A DNA stretch of 64,000 nt, taken from Thuidium tamariscinum. Lineage: Eukaryota > Streptophyta > Bryopsida > Hypnales > Thuidiaceae. Below the pieces are notes generated by a model. That model saw only the letters and a program-made list of their open reading frames with translations, did no database searches and was not told where the DNA came from. The translations under genes were made by a program, and so were the position numbers. The DNA is taken from positions 43,677,082 through 43,741,081 of the forward strand of contig OX344751.2 of NCBI GenBank assembly GCA_947034885.2, given 5' to 3'. Shown in pieces: positions 22,159 to 33,924 of this stretch (positions are counted from its first letter, which is position 1; every line of letters starts with the position of its first letter).

Positions 22159-24464
22159 TCAATCTAATGATTCTAATTTTGAAACTATCAATTCTAGATC
22201 TAATTTAAGCTCAAATTTTATTGACTTAAATATTTTCTCCAAGTTTCGCAAACGATTGATTTGTTCTAGATAACCTTTCCCCTTGGAATCCTTGAATGGA
22301 TTGGTATACTCGCATGTATCAAAGGAATTTTCCACCATATTTTTTACCAAAAAAACTAAACTAATTATACACACCATCCCTCCAATCAATGTTGGAACTA
22401 TCATATACCATTGATACTTCAATAATGGCGTCAATACTATAGTTCCAGCTATTGCAAATGCTATTATTACAAACAACACTGAACATGCCAAAAGGAACGA
22501 AGTCACCAAAAGATTTATACGAAGCTTCTCCACAGTTTTCTTGATAAATAAGTGGCTCCTTGGTAACACACTTCGAGCACCACAAACAACGGTTGCAATG
22601 GCAAAATAGAAGGAAAGGGCATTGAATATCCAAAATGCACGAAGTGGAATGTTGTGCTCAACATCCACATAATTGAGGTCAAAAGATGAAGAGCTTGAAT
22701 ATCCTTCTCCAGAATAGGATGTATAATTCAAAAGTGGTTGCAACCATGAAGCAAAGGTAACACTAGCAATGAGCGCTGCACCCACAAGAATGGCATTAGC
22801 GGCATCTACATAGACTTGGCGATCTCTATAGAGCCTCTCCATGAAGCTTTTAACAGGATCACATTCCATGAGTGCTGCTTCAATATCCTTGAATTTATCC
22901 CCCCCTTCAAATGCAAGTTGGATAGGAGGTCCAAGGTTTTTGCTACATGCTTCATTTAATCGAATTTTTTCTTTGAAGGAGTCCAAAAGAGCAATCACAA
23001 ATTGTGTGTTGCAACAAAGAACGGCCACATAGAAGATAGAGTATCCCAATTCATCCAAAGCTCACATCAAATGTAGGGTCTTGAGCAAGATTTTGCACAA
23101 TACTTGTCACGGCATCAGAATTGTGAGGTTTCGCTGCAAGGTAATGAATTGGCATCCATTTCTTTTGATCTACTGCATTGACATTTTGGGAAGGCAGCTC
23201 TCTCATGAGTTTGACATCTTCATGTTGGGCAGCTGAATAGAAGGGATCTTCCTTTGCCATAAATTTCAGCAGCATGTCTAAATTTCCGATCTTGCAAGCA
23301 TAACTTGAAGGCATTTGATGCAACCAATTTTTGCCATTGACATGAGCACCCCTCTCCAAAAGCGCATCGACAATGAGAATATCCCCACCTACAACAGCCA
23401 AGTGAAGAGGTGTATATAAAATGATGGTCGCCTCACGGAAAATATTGTGATAGGAGTGATATATAGTCGTCTCTAGATCCACGGGTGATCCGAGTAATAG
23501 CTTCTTCAGATCAGAGCTTGTTTCTAAGATCTTCAGAACCATCTTCAGATCCCCCATCAAGATTGCCGCGTCCAAGGATGTCATCTTGAACCCTGACAGG
23601 AAACATTCTGGAAGTTCATAGTCAATTTCTAATTCGTCGTAGCTATCCAAACAAGGATCGACTCGTAATTTCGCCACGACTGTCGCAAACCAGGGATAAG
23701 TCTTGACTTTGTCATCAAGAAACGCAGTAGTAAGACTATTGTACACATCAGTCAATGTTAAAAACCTTATCCAGTTCTCCCTCAAATTGCGCACTTGTTG
23801 CTCTTCCGTCAGTGACCATGGAGAAGAGGCTTCGCCACCATCTCCTCCACCACTACCATTGCTGCCCACCGCTCTGCAGGTCCAGGCCCCGTCTCCACAG
23901 CGGAAGTGACCTCTGGCTCCTGCATAGCAAAAGGCAGTCGTGAGCACTTCACTCAACAACCACACAAATCCCAACACAAATTGCACTTGCTCAAATTCTA
24001 GGGCTCAGCATATATTCTTGCAAACCGTTGTTGCTGGTACAATCAGTTTGCTAATTCATGCATGGGCACTAAGGCCAACCCGACAAAACGCAAAATCCAA
24101 GTAGAGAACTGGAACGCAAAAGTGGCAAGCACACTTCTAGAACCCAACCCCTTAACCCACGGTTTGCAACAACGCTTGCTGATAACACTCAAATGTGGTC
24201 CAAAGTTCCCAGGAAACATGGTCCAATTCAATGAACAACGTTCTGGAGCATGTGAGGTAGAAAACGTTGCAAGCTTGCTCAAGCAGGTTTCACATAAAGC
24301 ATGGTTGCTGAAATAAATCGCTCAGGCAGGTTTCAAAACTAGTCATGTAGCTAAAGACGTTGCTAAACCCTTCAAAGTCCATTCAAATTGAACATTCCAA
24401 TGGTGGCAGTCATTCTTACCTCAAGCGCAGGCACCGGATCGGGGTCGACAGTGTTGCCTTCCAT
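22159..24464 (-). pseudogene. Ankyrin-repeat PGG-domain membrane protein gene, copy 1 (frameshifted)
   Basis: Two-exon model: exon 1 at 24,420-24,464 (MEGNTVDPDPVPALE, donor GAG|GTAAGA), intron 23,920-24,419, exon 2 at 23,919-22,159 (acceptor TATGCAG|GAG). Exon 2 has a Gly-rich stretch, a helical region (SLTEEQQVRNLRENW), ankyrin repeats (TPLHLAVVGGDILIVDALL onward) and a C-terminal PGG-type domain with four membrane helices, beginning NAILVGAALIASVTFASWLQ. Such proteins sit in plant membranes and are best known from ACD6-like defence regulators; this one's role is unknown. Compared with copy 2 it lacks 1 bp near 23,873 and 2 bp at about 23,062 (CTTTCACAT became CTCACAT), each breaking the frame. 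The usual Pro-Gly-Gly after the first helix is absent (QPLLNY). The tail extends about 25 residues beyond that of copy 2. Confidence 0.85.
23920..24419 (-). other. Intron of ankyrin-PGG copy 1
   Basis: Bounded by GAG|GTAAGAATG and TTTTGCTATGCAG|GAGCC. The donor is identical and the acceptor AG position is conserved in copy 2 (50,771-51,238), and both join the same two protein segments in phase 0. This strongly supports the splice model although no transcript is available. Confidence 0.75.
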
Positions 24465-24614
24465 TTGTTCTGATAAATGCCCCCCGCAAGATTACAAAAT
24501 ATAACAAAGGTCCAAGCTTCAGAACCCCGTGCACTTACAAGCCGGCCTCAGACGTACCAGCAGCTAAAGCAGAAAAGAAAATGAATCAACACAACACAGC
24601 GTTCGCTGGTCGAA
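24465..24614. promoter_or_regulatory. Possible bidirectional promoter region, copy 1
   Basis: About 150 bp between the ATG of the ankyrin gene (minus strand) and the ATG of a short divergent frame (plus strand). The same arrangement and almost the same spacing occur at 51,284-51,432. No TATA box could be placed with confidence, so the promoter call is inference from position. Confidence 0.35.
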
Positions 24615-24809
24615 ATGTCTGCCGCCCAGTCTCACGAACGACACAAACTCGGTCGGATAGAAGAAAGGTCCTTGGATATATGCAGCCCAACTCAGCGTCG
24701 ATGGATTCACCCAGCTTTACTTCAAGAAACTCATGCACATCGACCCCACCTTCAGGCCCAGCGTTGCCTCAAGGTGTGTGTGTCAAGCACTCTCGACTCC
24801 GTCCTTTAA
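24615..24809 (+). pseudogene. Short divergent reading frame upstream of the ankyrin gene, copy 1
   Basis: Begins MSAAQSHERHKLGRIEERSL. Compared with the 59-residue frame at 51,433-51,612 it has a 9-bp in-frame deletion, then an extra 10 bp after CSPTQ that shifts the frame. Beyond that point the nucleotide sequence still encodes the related LYFKKLMHID in another frame. I recognise no family. The start and first 30 codons are shared with copy 2, so it may be a real small gene, a first exon, or a conserved leader; here it looks broken. Confidence 0.35.
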
Positions 24810-24954
24810 CGATCTCAAGCAACCCAGATCGAGAATTGGCCCCTAACTCAAGAGAGGTATCGATGTGAAAATTCAAACGAAATGGTGAGGCGATAAAACC
24901 AGCTTGCGAGGATTGAACAACGAGAAGATCGATTGCAGCGCAAAGTTAACTTAC

Positions 24955-25640
24955 TGGAAGTCTGGTTCAGCTCTACAATGCAATGCAGTACACGGCACAA
25001 CTTGGTCATTACTGAAAAGGAGTGCATAAATGTAGTGCTGCGTGCTAGCTGGAATCAATGAAGCTTTTTCCGATTCCCGAACTTGCAATGTGCCCTTGCG
25101 TACTGCGCCAGCTAACGTGCAGTGAACAGGATTTGACAGGCCAGAATATCTGGATCACAGTTGACACAGTCTGTGCCGCGGTTCGTATAATTATCCATGT
25201 TTCGTAATACTGCATAAGCAAGGACGATAACTACTTAGTACGAGATGGAATAACCATTTGTCTTGTTGTGGCACTTTTGAATATTTAATTACAGCCTGTA
25301 TAGGATTTGACTGTGCTGGCGGGACTCTTGCTGCCTTGGAGCCATCCGAGGAGAAAGATTTTGGTGGTAACTCGGCAATACTGATTCCACGGAAAAACTA
25401 CTCTTGGGTACAGACAGTTCATTTCTGTTACAAAACAGGCTCACAGGGGTTTACAGAAAGTGAGGTCTTCCTGCAAGAAAACGTGCAGCAATTGTTTCTT
25501 TTATGTCAAGGAGTAAGAAATAACTTCGTGGATGGAAGCGCCACACTCACTTGATCTTGCTGAAATCTTCAGAGCGGTGGCGAGAGGAATCAGGCTCAGA
25601 GATTCATTCTGCTTCTTGGAGCTCGAGCAGTCATGAAATT
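24955..25640. repeat. Upstream block of the ankyrin gene region, shared by three copies
   Basis: The block is well conserved with 32,395-33,320 and more weakly with 51,850-52,140. Open frames at 25,258-25,554 and 32,971-33,264 overlap it but differ by frameshifts and do not conserve a common protein, so I regard it as non-coding (possibly old promoter or leader sequence). Confidence 0.55.
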
Positions 25641-26319
25641 GAAGATAAAATCAATCTGCGGTAATCATCTGGATACTTACACGTTGCACTACTTATTCAA
25701 GTCCTCTCTTTTATCTGGAGCATATGAATGGAACAAGTTAAATGACTGTTATTTGCAAATATCTGCTCTGAGCATACAGACTGCATTTTTTCAATTTAAA
25801 ATTCCACAGGCTTCTTTCAAATTATCCCATATACCCTTTGAGGATTGATGAAGAAACACGGACTCCACTATACTGACCTTTCCTCCTTTGCTTTTCACAA
25901 CCCATCATTTAAGTACTTTCTTTCTAAAATTTTTATGAGATAAATTTGGTAGTTGTATGATACATGATATAAATGTTTTGAAATTATAAACATTATTTGA
26001 TTTTTTTTAAATTCACTTCATTTCAATTGTTGTAGCCATTGCTTTCCAAGAAGTGTTTCACACTTAGTACTTGGTATTGTCAAATTCAAAATCTTCTAAG
26101 TGATGGTGACTTGACTTAAGCTTATTATAGTAGAGGGGCCCATTACTAATTGGTGCCCCATCAGGTTCTCCATTGGCAATTAATAATCTTTTCTGAATGA
26201 CTTTAGATGTTGGTCATAGGTCAATTCAAGTCCAACTTTTGCCTTTCAAAATTCATAGTAATTTCAATTCAAGAGATAAAATCACCAAATTTTTTGCAGT
26301 CCCCATCATTTTTGTCTAT

Positions 26320-27408
26320 GGGTGAATGCAAGAAACACTTGTACTATTTGTTGCGTTTCGTCACATCCTATTTTTTTATTTTTCTTTTAGCCATAACTTT
26401 TGTATTTTAGCTCCAAATGACTCAAAATTTATAGGGAAGATACTTATAGATATTATATATCTAAAATGAATTTTTGAGATTTTTCAAAAATAATTTATTA
26501 TTTTTAAATAGCCTTGAAAATTTCTCACAATACTTGATTTAAGGGTTTTTAGCACCCCGTTTCTCCAAAAAAACGAAATTTGACCTAAAATTTGGAGAGC
26601 ATGGTCTCCTAGTAGACTTACACCTACTGTCCAAAGGAATTCTAGAAATACTTATTTTTAAGTGTTGTATAAGTCCACAAAGAGTGCTTCATTCTGCGTT
26701 TTTTTTCAAAAGTATAAAACATTATTTTGGTGAATTTTTTGGTTAAATCTCATCACCAAAAAGGTTTTCAAGTTTAATATTTTTATGTATTTTTCAAAAA
26801 AATAATACTATTTTTAACAAATTAAAATGTCACAAGTTGTATTTTCTTCACTAGAACTTTGGACATAGAATTCTCATAAAATTCCAGTGAAGAAAATACA
26901 ACTTGTGACATTTTAATTTGTTAAAAATAGTATTATTTTTTTGAAAAATACATAAAAATATTAAACTTGATAAACGTTTTGGTGATGAAATTTGACCAGA
27001 AAACTCACCAAAATAATGTTTTATACCTTTGGAAAAAAATGCAGAATGAAGCTCTCTTTGTAGACTTATACAACACTTAAAAATAAGTATTTCTAGAATT
27101 CCTTTGGACAGTAGGTGTAAGTCTACTAGGAGACCATGCTCTCAAAATTTTAGGTCAAAATTTGTTTTTTTGGAGAAACGGGGTGCTAAAAACCCTTAAA
27201 TCAAGTACTGTGAGAAATTTTCGGGGCTATTTAAAAATAATAAATTATTTTTGAAAATCTCAAAAATTCATTTCAGATATATAATATCTATGAGTAGCTT
27301 TCCTATAAATTTTGAGTAATTTGGAGCTAAAACACAAAAGTTATGGCTAAAAGAAAAAGAAAAAATTAGGGTGTGACAAAAGGCTTTAAGTGTTTCTTGC
27401 ATTCACCC
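26320..27408. mobile_element. GGGT-family element, copy 3: almost complete palindrome
   Basis: Left arm 26,320-26,852 and right arm 26,886-27,408 are inverted copies over about 520 bp with few mismatches, around a 33-nt loop. Ends GGGTGAATGCAAGAAACACT on both sides. Perfect 4-bp duplication CTAT (26,316-26,319 and 27,409-27,412). The unoccupied site exists in unit B at about 34,370-34,385 (TTTTTGTCTATGCACCTTTG). No coding capacity. Confidence 0.9.
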
Positions 27409-28077
27409 CTATGCACCTTTGAAAATATTTTCTTTGCCTTGCACTACCTTAGATTATGTTTAGATGTGCGCATTTGATCAGTTATAGTCCCTCTACCAAA
27501 AATAATTAATCTACCTCTCAGATTAATTAAAACTTAAGCATTCATGAAAGATATAATGATTTGGATACTTACTTGTTGCACTATAGTTTTGAAGCCTCTC
27601 CATTTTATCTATAATTAAGTTAAAGAACAAAATATTGGAGCAAATAAAATGAATGAATGTATTGTTGTTTAGAAACTTTTGTTGTGAATATAAAGACTGC
27701 ATTTTTTCTATAAGTTCTCACCTTATTTCAAACTATCCCATATCCATTGAAGATTCAAGAAGAACAATGGACTTCACTATAAAGCCCTCTATGCAACTAT
27801 GCCTCTACTTTTACAATCCATCAATGAAGCACCTTCAATTTACCACATAAATTATTTAAATATTTGGTGATTGTACATGATACATGACTTAAAATGAATA
27901 GAATTTAAAACATAATGTGACTTTAATTTTATTTGATTTCAACTCTTATAGCCATTACATTTTGAACAAGAAAATTTGTCTCACTATTTTGAATTTTTTT
28001 TAATCCAATGTGCTCTCTAGCTACATTATATTTGGAATAATAGTCGTTAAAAAGTCTATCAATGTTTACATGTCCTT

Positions 28078-28790
28078 GGATTGTTGCAAGAAACACTTAC
28101 CGTTTTTGGTTCAAAATGGCCTATTTTGATGAGTCCTATGACTTTTGGAATAAATTCTTTTTAAGTAAAATAAAATATTGATAATTTGAAGAGAAATGAG
28201 AATACTCTGTTTCTTAAAATTCATACCTAAGAAAATTTAACTCTAAAAGTTATGCACAAATAAAAGCATAATGGAAAATATAATGAAAATAGACACTTTG
28301 ATGTTTGATTTTTTTTAAGTAGTGAAAAAAATTTAAAAGATAAAATTTAAAAATATTTTTCCTAACTTCAAGATGCTTTTCTTCAACCATTTTCATCTTT
28401 GAGAAAAATAAATTGTCTTCTCTTCACATGCGCAAAGGTAGTTCACTTTGAATACATGTGGAAGTTGGACAATTTACAATTTTTAGAAAATTTCTTTGTG
28501 GTCTTGTGTAACTTTAGTAAAAGTCCCTGCATGCCAATTTTGAGCTTAAAATTTTCATTTTGGCGTCAAAAATAGGACTAAAACCCCCAAAATGGCTAAA
28601 GTAGACATCCAATTGGGGGCTGTTGAAAAATAGTAAAATAATTTTAAGATTTTATAAAAAAATTTCATTACGTTTGGAACTTTTACATGTACTTTTCTTT
28701 CAAGGTTTTGTGTCAAATGGACAAACAACGCAAAAGTTATGAGTAAAAAACCACCTGTCCAAGGCCAAGGGGACAAAAATAGGACAAGGG
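28078..28790. mobile_element. GGGT-family element, copy 4, right terminus lost
   Basis: The left end, GGATTGTTGCAAGAAACACT, and the interior match copy 1. At the right the sequence stops at AATAGGACAAGG and runs straight into the flank, so the last ~17 bases of the terminal repeat are deleted. The empty site is in unit B at about 35,045-35,065 (TATGTCCCTTCATTCATTTT). Confidence 0.8.
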
Positions 28791-29642
28791 CTTCATTCAT
28801 TTTGCATTAAATCATTAGCCTTTTGAACTCTGCCACTTTATCTAGGATGCATTAGACTATGACTATTTGAAGTCTACTTCTTCATTAGATTAGATCTTCT
28901 TTTTTTGCAATTTCATAATTATTTTCTTAATCTAATACTTGATACATTTATACATAAAAATTTATTAAAACTAAAATATGTAAATAAATGAATTTACATA
29001 TACATATGCAACATTCTTAGAAAGTATAAATGATTAAATAACTTTGATTCGTAACAAAGCTTTCAATGTTTGTTACACTAGAATCTATTTAAAATACATT
29101 GATTCTTAGGTTTTGAAACTTTTAGAATAATCCTATTATCCTAATGTATAAAAATAACTCATAATTTTGGAAAATATTTGAAAATCTATTCTAGGACTTA
29201 TGATAATCGACAAACCATTTATAAGTTAGTATACCTAGATATGTAGATTCAAAAAAAGATATCATATATTCTACTTTGAGCTTAATTCCTATGTTTTGAC
29301 AATGAACTCTCATCTTCAAACTATCTCAAACCTACTAAGGATTCATGATGGACTATTGATTTCATTAAAAAACAACCTCTTCACCCTTCATTCTCATCAA
29401 ATGTCAATGAAGTAAGTCTTTCACATTGCCATCAAAAAGTTCTTGATGGTTAATGGTAATTGGACTATTTTGAACATTTTTCTTTTGGACAATTTGGTTA
29501 GGGTACAAGGTGCAACAAATTACAAGTTTTTTAATAATGAATCAAACATCAAGTTTGGGGATTTTGAGCCACTTCGAATATTGACAACTATGTGACATCC
29601 GGCTTGTGTAGTGTAAGTAGCAATAGGAAAAAAAGTAATAAA

Positions 29643-30706
29643 AGATCATTGCAAGGAAGACCCACCATTTTTAGTAGAGTTTTACAAAAGTGTTGCTATC
29701 CTTTTCTATAACTTTTGAATTATGAACCCAATGCCCAAAACAAAAATCTATTTCAAGGTGACTTGATTGTAATTGTATCTTTTATTTTTTTTAAACTCAA
29801 AAAAATCATTTTATAATTAAAAGAAAATTGTGTTAATTTGTCACACTTTTAGATTTAAAGATTTTGGATACAATTGAGTTGTTTAAAGTAATGATTTTTG
29901 GCTGAAATTTTTGTGGTACATTCTTATAGTAGGCGGATATGATCCTATCAAAGGGCTTCTAAAAATTCATAACCCTATGTCCTCTACATTTGTGCAAATA
30001 GGCGTCCATCTATGCACATTTTTAAACTTTAAGAATGGTTTTGACCTCATGTTTTTTTTAAAATCTCACTTTCATTAAGTCCTTACAACTTGCTAATGTT
30101 TAGTTTTTTATTCAAATATAATTGATTTATTATAAATTAAAAACTAGACATATTTCTTTACTATCTAAAATTCTATCTCCAAGAATCCAACATAGAAAAT
30201 ATATACTTTGACATTTTAATTTGTAAGAAATAGGAAAAACAATTTTCATGAAAAATAATAATTGGCCATCTGGGAAGACTTTGTGGTGATGAGATTTGAC
30301 CAAAAATATGAGATCAAAACTATTCATAAAGTTTAAAAGAGTACATGCATATTGCACAAATGTAGAAGACATAGGGTTATGCATTTTTAGATGCCTTTTG
30401 ATATGATTATGTCCACCTACTCCATAATTGTACCATGAAATTTTTAGCCAAAAATCATTAATTTAAACAAGTCAATTGTATCCAAACCCCCCAAAGCCCA
30501 AAGTGTGACAAATTAACAAAATTGACTTTTGATTATCAAATGTTTTTTTTTTAATTTTGAAAAAAAAAGGATACAATACAATTAAGAGACCTTGAAATAG
30601 ATTTTTGTTTTTAGCGTTGGCTTCATAATTCAAAAGTTATAGTGGAGGGTATTTGTAATTTTGCAAAACCCTACCAAAAATGGTCACTCTTTCTTGCAAT
30701 AATCCT
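29643..30706. mobile_element. GATC-type foldback element, copy in unit A
   Basis: Left end GATCATTGCAAGGAAGACCC; right end reversed GGATTATTGCAAGAAAGAGT. The interior is a long imperfect inverted repeat (for example CCTATGTCCTCTACATTTGTGC on the left against its complement on the right). The terminal core TTGCAAGAAA is shared with the GGGT family. It sits at the same place in unit B, so it predates the duplication. Confidence 0.7.
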
Positions 30707-31489
30707 AGTATTTTAGGATTAAAGTTCCATTTCTTTCATTATAGATATAAAATCACATGCAAAGTTTGACTTTTAAGATTAGTTCTTTTGCCATTACTTC
30801 AAAATTGATGAATGTTGGTTGTAAAATCTAGTATTCAATAAAATCTTCAAATTTGGATAGGAATGTCTAAACATTGAGAACTATTGCTTATATAAGCAAT
30901 ATAGATGAACATTTAATATTCATATTACAATGCATTCATCAATCAAGACTAGAAATTTAATTTAATTTTTGAATTGAAAAAAGTTCAAAAAACATATATA
31001 GTTCCTTGTTAAGAATGTTCAAACCCAGAAAGAACTTTGAAGGCTTTCTACATATAATTATTAACCACATGGAGGTGGTTCCTTTTTGCTCCAATAGAAA
31101 ATGAGAGCCCCTTGCAAGTTGCAACACAACTTCCTAGCCATCCAAATGACTCTCTACAATTGTCCAGTCATTCAATGACTTAGTTTGTGCAAATTAAACG
31201 AAATTGACTCTTAGAGATCTAGGAAGGGATTATTCCAATCTTAAGAAAATCCAAAAGAACTCATTTGAAGTCAACCTATAGTAGAAGATTTATACTTTTC
31301 ATCCTTAATTTTGAAGATGAATAGTTGTAGCATTGTCTTCAATACACAAAAAAGTTTCTTGTCATTGATTGGACACTAAATGTCCTTTGCGTCCCTTTTG
31401 GATTAAATTGCAACTCTAGAGGCATTCAAAGATTCTATGGAAAGTTGAGTGATGCTGGACATAAAGTCCAATCAAAATTGCTTATTGAA

Positions 31490-32383
31490 TTCAAATCAAT
31501 TTACATTGCCATCTAAAAAATTCTTCACAATCAATGATAATTGGACTATTTGAACTTATTTTTTTGACAATTTGGTGAGGGTATAAGGTGCAACAAATAA
31601 GAAGCTATTCAATAATGAACCAAACATCCAATTTGTGGATTTTGAGCCACTTCAAACATTGACAATTATATGACATCCTTATGTACTTTAAGCAATAATA
31701 GAGAAAAAAAGAAGTAATAAAGGATCATTGCAAGAAAGACCCACCATTTTTGGTAGAATTTAACAAAAGCGTAGATCCTTCCCTATAACTCTTGAGTTAT
31801 GAACCCAATGCCAAAAAGACAAATTTATTTCTAGATGTCTTAATTGTAATTGCATCACTTTTAATTTTTTTAAACTTTAAGAAATCATTTTATAATTAAA
31901 AGTCTATTTTGTTAATTTGTCACACTTTTAGGTTTAGGGATTTTGGAATTTGGATACAATTGAGTTGTTTAAAGTAATGATTTTTGGCTGAAATTTTTGT
32001 TGTACATTCTTGTAGTAGGAAGACATGATCCTACCAAAAAGGCATCTAAGAATTCATAACCCTATGTCCTCTACATTTGTCCAAATAAGTGTCCCATATG
32101 TACACACTTTTAAACTTTAAGAATGGTTTTGACCTCATATTTTTGGTCAAATCTCATTATCATTATATCCTTACAAATTGCTAATGTTATGTTTGATTAT
32201 TATTTTCATTGATTTTGTGACTAGTCTATGATTTGAAATAGAATGACCTATACAACAAAAATAGATTTTACACAAGTATAGTTAATTCATTATGAATGAA
32301 AACCTAGAAATATCTCTTTTCTATCTAAAATTCTATCTCCAAGAATCCACCATAGAAAATACATACTTTTGACACTTTAATCA
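31490..32383 (+). repeat. Partial third copy (unit C) of the duplicated segment
   Basis: Matches about 29,430-30,200 of unit A, including the left half of the GATC-type element (from 31,732, GGATCATTGCAAGAAAGACC). It ends abruptly at about 32,383-32,395, where sequence homologous to 24,955 begins. This junction is the visible breakpoint of the duplication. Confidence 0.7.
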
Positions 32384-32727
32384 ACTTAATGGTAGCCTGG
32401 TTCGACTCTACAATGCAATGCAGTACACGGCCCATGCAACTTGGTCGTTACTGAAAAGGGGTGCAAGAATTGAGTACTGCGAGCTAGCTGGAATCAATGA
32501 AGCTTGTCCCGATTCTCGAACTTGCAATGTGCTCTTGGGTGCTGCACCAGCTAACGTGCAGTGAACAGGATTTGACACGCCAGAATATCTGGATGAGAGT
32601 TGACGCATTCTGTGCCGCGGTCCGTAGAATTATCCATGTTTCGTAATACTGCACAAGCAAGGACGATAACTACTTCGTACGAGATGGAATAACCATTTGT
32701 CTTGGTGTGGCACTTTTGAATAATTAA

Positions 32728-32949
32728 CTAGGGTGGCCCATGCCGTTGCCACGGTCTAATTTTTTTAATGTATAGAAACTTCAAAATTCAATAACTTTCA
32801 TGTTGTAGGTTGGAACATCATGAATCAAAGCCCGTGCACCCCTCCTTGCCGAGGGCTTTCCGACGGTACCAAACATGCACCCGGGGAACTCACGGTCCAG
32901 GAGATCTCAACGTAACAAACAAACAAACAAACAACGTATCTTCTTAGGG
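32728..32949. mobile_element. Short insertion with a (CAAA)n tail, possibly a retroposon
   Basis: Unit A reads GAATATTTAATTACAGCCTG where unit B has about 220 bp inserted between GAATAATTAA and ATTACAGCC. The insert begins CTAGGGTGGCCCATGCC, is locally GC-rich, and near its right end has AACAAACAAACAAACAAAC. ATTA at both edges could be a target duplication. No Pol III boxes seen; type uncertain. Confidence 0.5.
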
Positions 32950-33336
32950 GGATTACAGCCTGTGTAGAATTTGTGTGACTCTTGCTGCCTTGGAGCCATC
33001 CGAGGAGAAACTGAAGATTTTGGTGGTAACTCGGCAACACTGATTCCACGGAAAACCTACTCTAGGGTACAGAATTATAGTTCATTTCTGTTAAGAAACG
33101 GGTTACAGACACTGCGTGACAGTGAGGTCCTCCTGCAAGAAATCGTGCAGCAATTGAGTTTCTTTTATAAGCTTGGACGGAGTAGAACTTCACTTCATGG
33201 ACAGACTGAAGCGTTCCTGCCCTTGCAGCCGAAGTCTTCAGAGCGGTGGCGAGGTGAATCCTGAAGGCTCAGAGAATCATTCTGCTTCTTGGAGCTCGAG
33301 CAGCCATGAAACTTGAAGATAAGGTAAGAGGTCCTA

Positions 33337-33613
33337 TAAGGTGGGTACACCTAAAAGCGCCACTTTCTCATACTGTGCCTAGTTCCTGTTATTATGTTGT
33401 TCAAATTTTTTTACAGTCTTGTTGGTGAGTGAAAGCATGTTCCAACGCACCAAAGAACAGTGGATTTGGATACCGTATGCAAAAGTTATTAACAGTCAAA
33501 GTGTGTTTCTGAAAGCGCCATCTACAGTCTGGGTACATGACTGATTTTGAAAATGTATGCACGTTGTACAGAGCGCTTTAAGGCACTGCGCGATTTTGGG
33601 TGTACCCACCTTA
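33337..33613. mobile_element. AGGTAGGT-family MITE, copy 3
   Basis: Ends TA-AGGTGGGTACACCTAAAAG and (reversed) TA-AGGTGGGTACACCCAAAAT. The internal GCGCCATCTACAGT is present. More diverged than the copies at 10.3 and 12.4 kb; absent from unit A. Confidence 0.75.
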
Positions 33614-33924
33614 ATGGACCATCTAAGGGCTGAAACAGAATTTCAGGGAGGTCAAACCTCTAGAAATATTTTTCAGTAAATTTCCCTTGAAGGACAAGTA
33701 GAATTGACATCTAACCCAAGTGGTTTCATATTTTTTTAAGCTTTGTGGAATTAGTTATAAAATTTTGAAGTTGATGTGGCATAGGGCTCTAAAATGGAGC
33801 ACCTCCTAAAATGTACACAATTTGTACATTGTTGAAGGCTATGAAAAAGCAATATGTACAACTATTGTACATTTAAGATAGGGCACCATTTTAGAACCCG
33901 CTTCATTTAAGAGTCTTCTACATT
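33614..33924. mobile_element. AGGAGGT-family MITE, copy 2, left end damaged
   Basis: The interior closely follows the copy at 41.1 kb (CCATCTAAGGGCTG, CATCTAACCCAAGT, GATAGGGCACCATTTTAGAA). The right end is TTTAAGAGTCTTCTAC. The left terminal repeat is missing; the element abuts the MITE at 33,613. Confidence 0.65.

Larger units (their letters stand above)
24955..31340 (+). repeat. Large duplicated segment, unit A
   Basis: Paralogous, with interruptions, to 32,395-40,620 (unit B) and to short later stretches near 43,255-43,380. Landmarks in order: CTACAATGCAATGCAGTACA (24,976 and 32,409), GCTTCTTGGAGCTCGAGCAG, GGAGCATATGAATGG, ATCATTTTTGTCTATG, TTCATTCATTTTGCATTAAA, the GATC-type foldback, and CTTGTTAAGAATGTTCAAAC. 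Unit A carries elements at 26.3 and 28.1 kb that unit B lacks. Unit B carries the MITEs at 33.3 and 36.6 kb and the large element at 37.5 kb that A lacks. Confidence 0.8.

Noticed and set aside
25258-25554. A 98-codon plus frame that also seems present at 32,971-33,264
   Set aside because: The nucleotide block is duplicated, but the two frames differ by several frameshifts and have different starts and ends. Conservation is that of DNA, not of a protein.
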